A stretch of 26,661 nucleotides of DNA from JAAYZH01 sp964479695 (GCA_964479695.1 CAYZSO010000035.1:1-26661); one strand, 5' to 3'; numbered from the stretch's first letter, positions 17,909-25,990 are shown. The notes: generated by a model from the letters alone, not told the origin. Numbers and translations are program-made.

Positions 17909-18046
17909 TCTCTTGTGTTGGAGCTCTTGTGCTGGAGCGCTCGTGCTGGAGCGCTCGTGCTGAAGTGCTCATGCTGGGGCGCTCGTGCTGGGGCGCTCGT
18001 GCTGGGGCGCTCGTGCGGGTGCTCGTGCTGGGGCGCTCGTGCGGGA
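17909..18046. repeat. 14-bp tandem repeat after abiE
   Basis: About ten copies of a 14-bp unit close to CTCGTGCTGGGGCG, mostly at exact 14-bp spacing (17941, 17955, 17969, 17983, 17997, 18011), with one 12-bp and one 16-bp copy. It lies downstream of abiE in a non-coding interval. 18047-18119 shows nothing I recognise. Confidence 0.88.
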
Positions 18047-18124
18047 CATCTGCTGAAATAGTTGTGGTGGTGCGGCTTGGTCAGAATTACTTCAGGTCAA
18101 AAGGTTTGCAGAATTGGTGAACAA

Positions 18125-18300
18125 GACCGCTACTATTAAATTGTTACTTGTTGTTGTTGGTTTAATTTCGTTGTTGTTCTCATGATTGTTGTTGGAACGC
18201 TTGATTACGACTTATTGTTGCTGGTTTTACTTCGTCGTTTGACCCACGATTGTAGTCGGAACGCTCAGCTGGAACTTATTGCGACAATTTCGGCGATTTT
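18125..18300 (-). repeat. Degenerate 64-bp repeats (family R, reverse orientation)
   Basis: Related blocks begin at 18147, 18211 and 18275 (CTTATTGTTGCTGG and CTTATTGCGAC), 64 bp apart. They match the minus-strand form of the 61-65-bp family seen at 18632-18900, sharing CGGAACGCT...ACTTATTG versus CGGAGCG...ACGTATTG. Confidence 0.6.
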
Positions 18301-18360
18301 CTTTATCCAAGTGCATCTGAAAGAGATCAATCGACAAAGTAAATAGATGACATATAAAAA

Positions 18361-18631
18361 ACGTGCGCATATCTTCAAATTTGCTTTTATGTGCATGATA
18401 GAGCCGAAGTTTATACATGATACGTCACCTAACGTGCGCATATCTTCAAATTTGCTTTTATGTGCATGCTAGAGCCGAAGTTGATACATGACACGTCACC
18501 TAACGTGCACATATCTTCAAATTTGCTTTTATGTGCATGCTAGAGCCGAAGTTGATACATGATACGTCACCTAACGTGCGCATATCTTCAAATTTGCTTT
18601 TATGTGCATGATAGAGCCGAAGTTGATTAGA
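18361..18631. repeat. 71-bp tandem repeat, four copies
   Basis: Near-identical 71-bp units begin at 18361, 18432, 18503 and 18574. Each contains ACGTGCGCATATCTTC, CAAATTTGC, TTTTATGTGCATG and AGAGCCGAAGTTGAT. Only a few single-base changes separate the copies. The whole unit is conserved, with no unique spacer, so it is not a CRISPR array. No gene is visible. Confidence 0.94.
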
Positions 18632-18930
18632 AACAATACGTCGCCAATACCGCTCCGTCACTAAGAACTCAAACACCTGCGTACCTATGTAGGAACAATA
18701 CGTCGCCGAAACCGCTCCGCCATCAAGTTCTTGCTAACCGTCGAACATAAACAGAAGCAATACGTCGCCAATACCGCTCCGTCAATAAGAACTCAAACAC
18801 CTGCGTACCTGTGTAGGAACAATACGTCGTCCAAACCGCACCGCCATCAAGAACTTGCCCACCCACGAACAAAAAAGAGGAACAATACGTCGCCGAAACC
18901 GCACCGTCATTGAAAGCGAACTTCAAACTC
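18632..18930 (+). repeat. 61-63-bp repeats (family R, forward), five copies
   Basis: Units begin at 18632, 18694, 18755, 18818 and 18881. Each opens close to AACAATACGTCGCC followed by an ACCGCTCCG core. Copies 1 and 3 resemble each other and copies 2 and 4 resemble each other, so the real unit of expansion is a dimer of about 124 bp. The last copy runs into palindrome copy B. Confidence 0.9.
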
Positions 18931-18962
18931 ACTACATATGTTTAAAAATAAACTTATGTAGT
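18931..18962. repeat. 32-bp palindromic element (copy B)
   Basis: Two 14-base arms (left arm ACTACATATGTTTA) pair around an AAAA loop with one mismatch. The sequence is identical to copy C at 26498-26529 and closely related to copy A at 13609. It sits between the family R repeats and the putative -10 element at 18987. Confidence 0.93.
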
Positions 18963-18986
18963 AAAAACCGCCCCGAAAATCTTCGC

Positions 18987-18992
18987 TATAAT
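18987..18992 (+). promoter_or_regulatory. Putative -10 element upstream of the oxidoreductase operon
   Basis: A perfect TATAAT lies 24 bp after palindrome copy B; no good -35 hexamer is visible. If used, transcription starts near 18999. The ATG at 18991 that opens the long repeat-encoded frame would then not be in the mRNA, favouring 19237 as the true start. Confidence 0.45.
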
Positions 18993-19000
18993 GAAAATAA

Positions 19001-19236
19001 GCAAGACAGACAGACAGACAGACAGACAAACAAACAAACAAACAAACAACAACACACAGAAAACAACATCACCAGAAACAACACACAGAAAACAACACCA
19101 GAAACAACACCAGAAACAACACCAGAAACAACACCAGAAAACAACACAGAAAACAAAACGAGAAGCAAGCAAGTGGACGAGGGCAAAGAGGGCAAAGAAG
19201 GCCAAGAAGGTAAAGAGGGCAAAGAGGGCAAAAGCG
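19001..19236 (+). repeat. Compound simple repeats in the 5' leader
   Basis: Four arrays follow one another. First come about six GACA units and four AACA units (19005-19048). Then a 12-bp unit, CACCAGAAACAA, is repeated in the 19070-19145 stretch. Finally a 9-bp unit near GAGGGCAAA occurs six times (about 19178-19231). The 9-bp unit carries GAGGG, so the region before the start codon is a string of Shine-Dalgarno-like sequences. The whole stretch is open in the frame of the downstream gene and would add 82 Lys/Gln/Thr-rich residues if translated. Confidence 0.93.
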
Positions 19237-20688
19237 ATGTATGACGTGACGATTATTGGGGCGGGGATCGTTGGGGCGGCTTTGGCATATCAGCTGAGTC
19301 GTTTTCGTTTGAGGGTGCTTTGGCTTGAGAAAGAAAACGACGTAATGCTGGGTGCCACTAGGGCAAATAGCGCAATTGTGCATGCCGGTTATGATCCCCT
19401 GCCGGGCACGCAGATGGCGAGACTCAATGTTGAGGGGAATCGTCTGATGCAGGATTTATGCGAGACGGTTGGCGCTTATTATCAGCGGTGCGGCTCGTTG
19501 GTTCTTGGTTTCACGGAGCAGGACCGGAGCCACTTGAGGGACCTGAAGGCTCGCGGTGAGCTGAATGGGGTCCCGGAGCTTAGGATCTTGAACCGCGAGG
19601 AAACGCTGCGCATGGAGCCGGCTGTTAATCCTGATGTGGTGGCGTCGCTCTATGCTCCGACAGCCGGAATCATCTTGCCGTGGGAGTTGGGGGTGGCTTT
19701 GGCCGAGGTAGCGGTCCGCGAAGGTGTGGTGCTCCGCCTGAACCAGAAGGTCACGGCGCTCGAATTCGGCACTGCCTGGACGATCGGGACCGCCGACCGG
19801 ACGTACCATTCGCGCTTCGTCGTCAACGCTGCGGGGCAAGGGGCGGAAGTGTTGCATAACTTGGTGGCTGTTCCGGCCTTCCAGCTAGTGCCTACTCGAG
19901 GCGAGTATTATTTGTTGGACAAAGCCGCCGACCCCCACCCCTCGCACGTGATTTTTCAGTGCCCGGGTCCTTCGGGTAAGGGCGTGCTGGTTGCGCCGAC
20001 GATCCATGGAAATACGCTGGTGGGGCCGAATAGCGAAGTGATTGGGGATGGTGAGGACACGAGGACGACGGCTGCGGGGCTCGCGGAAGTCCAGCAGAAG
20101 GCGCGCCGCTCTGTGCGGGTTCTGCGTTTCGGCGAGAATATTCGCCACTTTGCCGGCGTGCGCGCGAATCAATTGACGGACGATTTCTATATCAAGATGC
20201 AAGAACATGGGTTCCTTGACCTGGCTGCGATCAAGTCGCCTGGTCTCACCGCAGCGCCGGCGATTGCGTTGCGTGCTATGGCGCTGCTTGGCGATGCCGG
20301 GCTGGACTTGGCTCCGAATTCGGAATGGAATGGCACCCGAAGGGTGGTGCATTTTGAGGCTTTGGCTCCGGAGGAGAAGGCCAAGCTTGTTGCTGAGAAT
20401 CCGGCCTATGGGAAAGTTATTTGCCGCTGCCAAACGATTACGGAAGGCGAAATTGCAGCGGCCATTCACAGCCCCATCCCGCCGGTTTCGCTGGACGGAA
20501 TCAAGCGCCGCACCGGTGCGGGACTTGGCCGTTGCCAGGGCGGCTTCTGCGGGCCTCGCGTGCTGGAAATTCTGAGTCGCGAGCTTGGTGTGCCGCCGGA
20601 AAACATCGTACAGGATCGCGAAGGCAGCTACATTGTCTTGGGCGGCAACCGCCGGGAAGCGGAAGACAGGGAGGCGAACCATGACTGA
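19237..20688 (+). CDS. FAD-dependent glycerol-3-phosphate dehydrogenase-like oxidoreductase with Fe-S domain
   Basis: A 483-residue DAO-family flavoprotein. It begins MYDVTIIGAGIVGAALAYQ, with the dinucleotide-binding GxGxxG at residues 8-13, and has a substrate domain ending near residue 390. A C-terminal BFD-like [2Fe-2S] domain follows, with Cys396, Cys398, Cys433 and Cys438 (CRC and CQGGFC). Relatives in Bacillota are annotated as glycerol-3-phosphate dehydrogenase and work with the two genes that follow as an anaerobic GlpABC-like set. The start at ATG 19237 places the FAD motif at the N-terminus; the open frame upstream is simple repeats. It overlaps the next gene by eight bases. Confidence 0.9.
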   Translation: MYDVTIIGAGIVGAALAYQLSRFRLRVLWLEKENDVMLGATRANSAIVHAGYDPLPGTQMARLNVEGNRLMQDLCETVGAYYQRCGSLVLGFTEQDRSHLRDLKARGELNGVPELRILNREETLRMEPAVNPDVVASLYAPTAGIILPWELGVALAEVAVREGVVLRLNQKVTALEFGTAWTIGTADRTYHSRFVVNAAGQGAEVLHNLVAVPAFQLVPTRGEYYLLDKAADPHPSHVIFQCPGPSGKGVLVAPTIHGNTLVGPNSEVIGDGEDTRTTAAGLAEVQQKARRSVRVLRFGENIRHFAGVRANQLTDDFYIKMQEHGFLDLAAIKSPGLTAAPAIALRAMALLGDAGLDLAPNSEWNGTRRVVHFEALAPEEKAKLVAENPAYGKVICRCQTITEGEIAAAIHSPIPPVSLDGIKRRTGAGLGRCQGGFCGPRVLEILSRELGVPPENIVQDREGSYIVLGGNRREAEDREANHD

Positions 20689-21970
20689 TATGGCTGAAAA
20701 CATTGATCTCGTCATCATCGGTGCGGGTCCTGCCGGACTCGCCGCAGCGCTGGCAGCCTGGGACAAAGGCGTCCGCTCGCTGCTGATTGTTGAGCGTGAC
20801 ACAAGTCTCGGCGGCATTTTGAACCAGTGTATTCACAACGGTTTTGGGCTGCAACGTTTTCGTGAAGAACTCACCGGCCCGGAGTATGCCGAGCGCGACA
20901 TCGACGAGGTTATGAAACGAGGCATCCCCTTAGCGCTCGGCACCATTGTCTTAGACGTGACACCCACACGCGAAATCCACCTGGTTTCGCCCGAAAACGG
21001 TTACAGGATTTTGCAGGCGGGCGCCGTCATTTTGGCCATGGGCGCTAGGGAGCGTGCCAGGGGAGCCATCGGCACGCCGGGCACGAGGCCTTCTGGCGTG
21101 CTCACTGCCGGAAGTGCGCAGCGATATATCAATCTGGAGGGCCTCGCGGTTGGCAAGCGCGTTGTGATTTTGGGAAGCGGTGACATCGGGCTCATTATGG
21201 CGAGGCGGCTTTCGCTTGAGGGGGCGGAGGTTTTGGCTTGCGTGGAAATTATGGCTGAACCCGGTGGCCTCCGCCGCAATATTGTTCAATGCCTCGACGA
21301 CTTCGGAATCCCCTTGCTCCTCTCCCACACGATCAGTGAGATCGAAGGGGATCGCCGCGTGGAGGCAGTTCAGATTGCCAAAGTCGACACCCAACTCCGC
21401 CCGATCCCGGGTACCGAGCGTCGCCTCGAGTGTGACACGCTCCTTCTGAGCGTAGGCCTGATCCCGGAAAATGAGCTGAGTCGCAAGGCCGGCGTAGCCC
21501 TCGACACGCGTACGAAGGGCCCCCTCGTCAGCAACAATTTGGAGACTTCGATCCCCGGCATCTTCGCATGCGGCAACGTCCTCCACATCCATGACTTAGT
21601 GGATAATGTAAGTGCTGAAGCAGCAAGGGCAGGAGAGTCGGCAGCGGCGTTTTTGGCCAAAGCCACCCCCAACCACTTCCCCCCTGAAACTCCGGCCAGC
21701 CCCGAAATCCCCATCACCGCCGGCTCAGGCATTCGCTACACGGTCCCCCAGATGATCCGCGAAATGCCGCAGCAACTCGATATTTTCTTCCGCGTGACGC
21801 ACACGGCCGAGGAGCAAAAAGTGCTTGTCACAAGCGGCGACCGGCAAATGGCCATGTTCCGCAAACTGCACGTGGCGCCGGGTGAAATGGAAAAGATCAC
21901 CCTCAGCCGGCGCATCCTGGCCGACATTGACCCCGCTCTTGGCTTAAAAATTTCTCTGGAGGGTGCCTGA
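20681..21970 (+). CDS. FAD/NAD(P)-dependent pyridine nucleotide-disulfide-type oxidoreductase
   Basis: A 429-residue two-dinucleotide-domain flavoprotein. The FAD site is IIGAGPAGLAAALAA near residues 12-26, the NAD(P) site is VVILGSGDIGLIMARRL near residues 160-176, and the second FAD motif is IPGIFACGNVLHIHDLVDNVSAEA near 292-315. In the Bacillota operon this subunit probably passes electrons between the dehydrogenase and NAD or quinone carriers. The start has GGGAGG upstream inside the preceding gene. The C-terminal region from about residue 345 contains LAKATPNHFPPETPASPEIP, a Pro-rich linker partly encoded by a variant of the dispersed motif, followed by a small domain. The stop overlaps the next start by one base. 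Confidence 0.9.
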   Translation: MTDMAENIDLVIIGAGPAGLAAALAAWDKGVRSLLIVERDTSLGGILNQCIHNGFGLQRFREELTGPEYAERDIDEVMKRGIPLALGTIVLDVTPTREIHLVSPENGYRILQAGAVILAMGARERARGAIGTPGTRPSGVLTAGSAQRYINLEGLAVGKRVVILGSGDIGLIMARRLSLEGAEVLACVEIMAEPGGLRRNIVQCLDDFGIPLLLSHTISEIEGDRRVEAVQIAKVDTQLRPIPGTERRLECDTLLLSVGLIPENELSRKAGVALDTRTKGPLVSNNLETSIPGIFACGNVLHIHDLVDNVSAEAARAGESAAAFLAKATPNHFPPETPASPEIPITAGSGIRYTVPQMIREMPQQLDIFFRVTHTAEEQKVLVTSGDRQMAMFRKLHVAPGEMEKITLSRRILADIDPALGLKISLEGA

Positions 21971-22329
21971 TGAAAGAACTGATTTGTATTGTTTGTCCGC
22001 GCGGTTGCCATCTAAAAGTCGACGAAGAAAACGGCTACAAAGTCACCGGCAACCGCTGCCAACGCGGTGTCCTTTACGGTTATTCCGAACTGACCAACCC
22101 GACGCGCGTGCTCACGTCCACTGTCGTCTTGCGCGGCGGCACGCTCACTCGCCTGCCCGTCCGCACAGACAAAGCCATCCCAAAACCCAAACTTACCGAA
22201 GCCATGGCCATCATCCGCCGCCTCCAAGTCACGGCTCCGATCAAGCGCGGCGCAATCCTCCTGGAAAACATCGCCGACAGCGGTGCCGACCTCCTGGCTT
22301 CCCGCTCAATTCCGGAAAACCCGGTATAA
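21970..22329 (+). CDS. DUF1667 cysteine-motif protein
   Basis: A 119-residue protein of the DUF1667 family, the usual third gene of this operon. The N-terminus has ICIVCPRGC and, later, GNRCQRG, giving four Cys (residues 6, 9, 13 and 30), which likely bind an Fe-S cluster or a metal. The family's molecular role is not established; it is thought to be an electron-transfer subunit by association. The overlapping TGATG with the preceding gene indicates translational coupling. The last residues before 22329 (RSIPENPV) are atypical and the gene ends at the edge of a GTTTAAAC repeat array. Confidence 0.88.
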   Translation: MKELICIVCPRGCHLKVDEENGYKVTGNRCQRGVLYGYSELTNPTRVLTSTVVLRGGTLTRLPVRTDKAIPKPKLTEAMAIIRRLQVTAPIKRGAILLENIADSGADLLASRSIPENPV

Positions 22330-22339
22330 ACACCTGCGG

Positions 22340-22401
22340 GTTTAAAGTTTAAACATCTACCGGTTTAAACATTCACCAGTTTAAACAGAAGCGGTTTAAA
22401 C
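22340..22401. repeat. GTTTAAAC repeats at 15-16-bp spacing between convergent genes
   Basis: The palindromic octamer GTTTAAAC occurs at 22347, 22363, 22379 and 22394, with GTTTAAAG at 22340. The last copy spans the stop of the radical SAM gene (22396). The segment separates two operons that end facing each other, so it may act as a two-way transcription end, though no classical stem plus T-tract is seen. Confidence 0.9.
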
Positions 22402-23589
22402 ATTACCCAATAGGACATTTTTCAAGTGTCTGCGGGCGATCGTCGCCAACTGATGAAGCGTTTCAATACTCGTTGGCTCTGATGCTTCGCTTTGATAACG
22501 CGGGAAGAAACGTGTGAGATGTAGGGGAATTTCCGGATTCACAGAAGCAAGCCAACGGGCCTCAGCTTCCATCTCTTCCGGCGAATCGCTGAGTCCCGGC
22601 ACAACCAAAGTCGTCACTTCCACATGCGAATGCCGATTGGCGATTTCAATGCTGCGCTTGACGGTCGCCAAATCACCGGCCAGCCGGTTATAGCCTTCCT
22701 CGCTAAAACTCTTGAGGTCAATATTCCAAGCCGTGGTCAAAGGCGCAATGTCCCGAATAAATGGCTCATTGAAACAACCATTGGTCACCAAGACGGTTTC
22801 GAGGCCTTTTTCGCGAGCCAGGCCGAAGCTCTCCCTCACAAATTCATAGTGCACAAGAGGCTCATTATAGGTAAAACACAAGCCGATATTGCCACGCCCC
22901 GCAAGCTCTTCCGCCATCGTGACCAGCCCTTCTGGCGTCACCTGCCAGCCTGGGACCTCGGCGGCTTTGGCCTGAGTACCTTTCCTCTGTCCACCCGACT
23001 TACGATCCCCACTTTTCCCCTGACTACCCGGCGTCAAATCGCCCGTATCGTCAGAAACCATGGAGATATCGTGGTTTTGGCAAAAGGGGCAACGCATATT
23101 GCAACCGTAGAAACCCACGGACAAAATCTTCGCCCCTCTGTGGAAGAAATAAAGAGGCTTCTTCTCAATCGGATCAAGGGCAAGCGAAGACGCAAACCCA
23201 TCCCGCGTCGGCCGAATCTTCGTTCCATCATTGAATCTCACCCGACAAAAGCCCTTCTGCCCCGGCTTCAAACGGCAAAGATGCGGACAAAGCTCACACC
23301 GCAACATCGGCGGCTCACTTTCCTCTTGTTGAGGTTCCGGATCCTCGCCCGCCAGCCCGGCTGCTTGGTGCACAAGCGGATTCACAAACAGCAGCGGCAC
23401 GGCCGGCCTAATTGTCTTATCGGCTGCGTCGGCCGCATCAGCAGATTCGGCCGACCTAATTGCCACATCGGCCACATCGGCCGCAGGTTCGGCAGGTTCG
23501 GTACCCGCTTCAAGGTGCACATCAACGTGCGTAGCATGGCTGGCTTCAACAAGGTGTTTCAACTTTTGTTCACTGATTTTATCCGTCAT
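22396..23589 (-). CDS. amrS: AmmeMemoRadiSam system radical SAM protein
   Basis: A 397-residue radical SAM enzyme of the AmmeMemoRadiSam family (PflA-like). The [4Fe-4S] motif is C163-x3-C167-x2-C170 in YGCNMRCPFCQNHDIS, and the N-terminal cysteine set of the family is at 98, 101, 105 and 115 (CELCPHLC, GFC). The partner gene upstream encodes the Memo and AMMECR1 parts, so all three components are present. The reaction is not established. Two odd segments exist: residues 1-95 are an Ala/Asp/Glu-rich extension absent from typical members, and residues 183-212 are a Gly/Lys/Ser insertion (GSQGKSGDRKSGGQRKG) ending in TQAKAAEV, the dispersed motif. The start overlaps the preceding stop by four bases and has GAGGAAG upstream. 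Confidence 0.9.
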   Translation of the reverse strand: MTDKISEQKLKHLVEASHATHVDVHLEAGTEPAEPAADVADVAIRSAESADAADAADKTIRPAVPLLFVNPLVHQAAGLAGEDPEPQQEESEPPMLRCELCPHLCRLKPGQKGFCRVRFNDGTKIRPTRDGFASSLALDPIEKKPLYFFHRGAKILSVGFYGCNMRCPFCQNHDISMVSDDTGDLTPGSQGKSGDRKSGGQRKGTQAKAAEVPGWQVTPEGLVTMAEELAGRGNIGLCFTYNEPLVHYEFVRESFGLAREKGLETVLVTNGCFNEPFIRDIAPLTTAWNIDLKSFSEEGYNRLAGDLATVKRSIEIANRHSHVEVTTLVVPGLSDSPEEMEAEARWLASVNPEIPLHLTRFFPRYQSEASEPTSIETLHQLATIARRHLKNVLLGNV

Positions 23590-25382
23590 CGTTCTTCCTC
23601 AGAATACCTCGTCACAGTAAAGCGCTGAAGTCGGCAAGGCTCATCCTGCGGGATTCCGGCTTTGCGTTTCGCAATCGCAATCTGCTGCTCGACGGTGTCC
23701 ACGCCCACTAGGTCCGGCAACAGCAAGCCCCGCCGATAGCCCGACGAGACGATGACACCGAACCGTTTCACGTCAAGTTCATCCGGCGTCGCCACATCTT
23801 CCGGGCTTCCCAACACATCGACGCTGTACACCAGCTCGGGCAATTCTTTCGCCGTGATCGGCGGAAATCGCGGGTCCTCAAGCGCGGCACTCATGGCATT
23901 TTGTACGATTTCGTCGGCCAAAGCCGCCCCCATCGCCCTGATTGTCCCGATACAACCTCTCAACGCGCCTTCTTCTTCGCCTGCTTTTTTTCGATAATGA
24001 ATACTTACGAAACAGGCTGCCTGATGCTTGGTCATTGCCTGCGGCAACGCATGTCTGATCACCCCCGACAACTCCAGTTGACGCCCTGTCTTCACCCTAA
24101 CCTCGACCGCCCTTCGGGCCAAATCCGTATACGGATTCCCCAAGATGCCTTGACGCTCTTCGGCGCCTCGGGCATCTCGGGCATCTCGGGCGCCTCGGGT
24201 GTCTCGAGCATCTCGGGCATCTCGGGCGTCTCGCTTCCCACCTTCTTTGCCGCCTTGCGAATCGGCGGCTTGCGAGTTAGCGGCTTGCTTATTGGCGGCC
24301 GTGTCGCCGGCCGACGAGTCGACTTCCGAATTGGCAGCTGCCTGGTCAGCAGGTTCGGTTTCAGAAAACTTCGTGGAGGATCGGTTCGGTTTGTCCTCAC
24401 AGACTGTGTATAAATCTCTAGAGTCCGGTTCCGAAGTAGAATCAGCATGGAGGGAGGTGGCGGGGGGCTTTGGCCAATATCTGGCAACCGCATACCCGAC
24501 GCCAAAAGTATCCTCGTGGCTCAGCACTTGGCTTGTGTAGGAGGTTCCATCGAGCACGCCGCCGAGGATGCAAAAGCCCCGGATACCGCATTCGCCGACT
24601 TCCTCGCACAAGTCGCTTGAGAGTGACACGACGTGTTGAAAATCGCCTTGATCCAGCGCTTCAACGAGGCGCTTTTCAAAGGCCGGCGCCTCCGCCGAGA
24701 GCCCGTAGGGACCGTCTTCTTTGAGTCGATGTGACAGGTCACCGCTGGCGATGAAAATCACTCGCTTGGGCGATTTTTCCAAATAGCGCCCGATGACGCG
24801 GCCAAAGTCCCAATGCTTCTCATGCGAGAAACTGGTGATCGACAGCCTGACAATTTCAGGTGCCAGATCCAGTGTTGCCGCCGGCTGACTGTCTGTGTTG
24901 TTGTCTGAGTTGTCTGCCGGCTGCGCCTGCTCGGCGGCTGGCGCGGATGCGGTTGGGGTGGTGGAGTTGGAGGGGGCGGCTTTGGCCAAGAAATATAAGG
25001 GCACTAAGCTGCCGTGATCACCCTGGCGACTCGGCAAAAGCGTCTCACCGAAATTCCCCGCCGGAATCCCTGCTCGCTTGGCTGCCCGCGTGATGTCCCG
25101 GATCATGTCTTCGTCATAGTTCATGCGAATGATCGGCTCGTACACGCGGAAATCGCGGAAGGACGAGGCCCAGCTGCTGCCATCCGAAATATAGAAAAAC
25201 TCCCGACAAAATCGATTGTGCGGCGACACCAGAATGATCGTGTCCGGAGCTTGCCTCGCGATTTCATCGGCGATTTCGCGGTACGCTTTCATGGTCTCGG
25301 GGATCTGTTTCTCCTGACCTTTGCCGACTTCCGGCACGGCCAAAGGCGGATGTGGAACTATATAGGCACTAAGCAAAGGCAT
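23586..25382 (-). CDS. Memo-like and AMMECR1 domain fusion (AmmeMemoRadiSam A+B)
   Basis: A 598-residue fusion. Residues 1 to about 305 are a Memo/LigB-like domain starting MPLLSAYIVPHPPLAVPEVG, with VSPHN near 53 and IASGDLSHR near 208. Residues from about 425 to 598 are an AMMECR1 domain with LRGCIGTIRA near 490. Between them lies a roughly 115-residue Ser/Ala/Asp linker ending in RDARDARDARDTRGARDARD, encoded by 9-bp repeats (about 24166-24234). A second low-complexity insertion (APSNSTTPTASAPAAEQAQ and on) interrupts the Memo domain near residues 132-175 and begins with the dispersed motif (LAKAAP). The start has AGAGGAGG upstream. With the radical SAM gene it forms a two-gene operon. Confidence 0.93.
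   Translation of the reverse strand: MPLLSAYIVPHPPLAVPEVGKGQEKQIPETMKAYREIADEIARQAPDTIILVSPHNRFCREFFYISDGSSWASSFRDFRVYEPIIRMNYDEDMIRDITRAAKRAGIPAGNFGETLLPSRQGDHGSLVPLYFLAKAAPSNSTTPTASAPAAEQAQPADNSDNNTDSQPAATLDLAPEIVRLSITSFSHEKHWDFGRVIGRYLEKSPKRVIFIASGDLSHRLKEDGPYGLSAEAPAFEKRLVEALDQGDFQHVVSLSSDLCEEVGECGIRGFCILGGVLDGTSYTSQVLSHEDTFGVGYAVARYWPKPPATSLHADSTSEPDSRDLYTVCEDKPNRSSTKFSETEPADQAAANSEVDSSAGDTAANKQAANSQAADSQGGKEGGKRDARDARDARDTRGARDARDARGAEERQGILGNPYTDLARRAVEVRVKTGRQLELSGVIRHALPQAMTKHQAACFVSIHYRKKAGEEEGALRGCIGTIRAMGAALADEIVQNAMSAALEDPRFPPITAKELPELVYSVDVLGSPEDVATPDELDVKRFGVIVSSGYRRGLLLPDLVGVDTVEQQIAIAKRKAGIPQDEPCRLQRFTVTRYSEEER
24166..24234. repeat. 9-bp repeat in the Memo-AMMECR1 linker
   Basis: Plus-strand units such as CTCGGGCAT and CTCGGGCGC recur every nine bases about eight times. 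They code in frame for Arg-Asp-Ala triplets on the minus strand, so length changes alter only the linker. Confidence 0.9.
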
Positions 25383-25399
25383 GTGGGGCCTCCTCTCGA

Positions 25400-25476
25400 A
25401 TAGCGGTTGGGCGGTGGGTGGGTTGGTGGGTTGGTACGTTCGTGGGTTGGTTGGTGCGTTGGTGGGTTGGTGAGCG
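25400..25476. repeat. G/T-rich run upstream of the Memo-AMMECR1 gene
   Basis: GGTTGGGCGGTGGGTGGG and the following GGTGGGTTGG / GTTCGTGGGTTGG units form an irregular array just upstream of the Memo-AMMECR1 ribosome binding site. Style and base bias match the minisatellite at 15763-16060. G-quadruplex formation on the plus strand is possible. Confidence 0.8.
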
Positions 25477-25596
25477 ATGTGCAGGTTGGTTTTTCTGCAA
25501 GTGTTGTTGAAGTTGTTGTTGCAGATGCAAGCGATTTTCAGTCAGCGCTGCAAGAAACGAAAACGCAGATGCAGCAAGGCTGAAAAGCAGTTTCAA

Positions 25597-25852
25597 CCTA
25601 AATTATAGCAGTGAATCGATAAACTTCTGTGAATCTTAGCGCAAGAGACATCGCGAGAGGCGGGCGGGGCTGTGAAGATGTACTGAAGTACGTAGGTGCA
25701 ACTTATCTCTACTGAATCGCTGCTGAATCGCTATTGAATCGCTGCTGACCCAATTTTCTTCTTTCGTTTCATTGCGATTAGAGGATGATGGAGAATGATG
25801 GAACGCATAATTGCAGCCTATAGCTATAAGTGCAGCTATCTTCTAGATATGA
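25597..25852. other. Intergenic DNA with a short 11-bp repeat
   Basis: No gene is seen. An 11-bp unit, TGAATCGCTGC, occurs at 25713, 25724 and 25735. Promoter elements for the Memo-AMMECR1 operon are not identifiable with confidence. Confidence 0.6.
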
Positions 25853-25857
25853 GTTTT

Positions 25858-25990
25858 GGTCGGAGCGCTGGGTGGGACGTATTGTTTCTGGTTCTGTTTC
25901 GATAGTGTTCTAGTTCAGTTGTGGGTGGAGTGCATAGTGAGACGTATTGTTTCTGGTCCGGCTTCGATAGTGTTCCAGTTCAGTGATTGT
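25858..25990 (-). repeat. 65-bp repeats (family R, reverse orientation), two copies
   Basis: GACGTATTGTTTCTGGT occurs at 25876 and 25941, followed each time by a TTCGATAGTGTTC-type segment. Preceded by GTCGGAGCGCT, this is the reverse complement of the family R core at 18632-18900. Confidence 0.75.

Noticed and set aside
18361..18930. A second CRISPR array in the 71-bp and 61-63-bp repeats
   Set aside because: Whole units are conserved with no unique spacers of constant length, and no cas genes adjoin.
18991..19236. An 82-residue N-terminal extension of the FAD oxidoreductase
   Set aside because: The sequence is simple repeats, the FAD motif begins at 19237 as in the family, and the upstream ATG overlaps a TATAAT box. 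Kept only as a phase-variation possibility.
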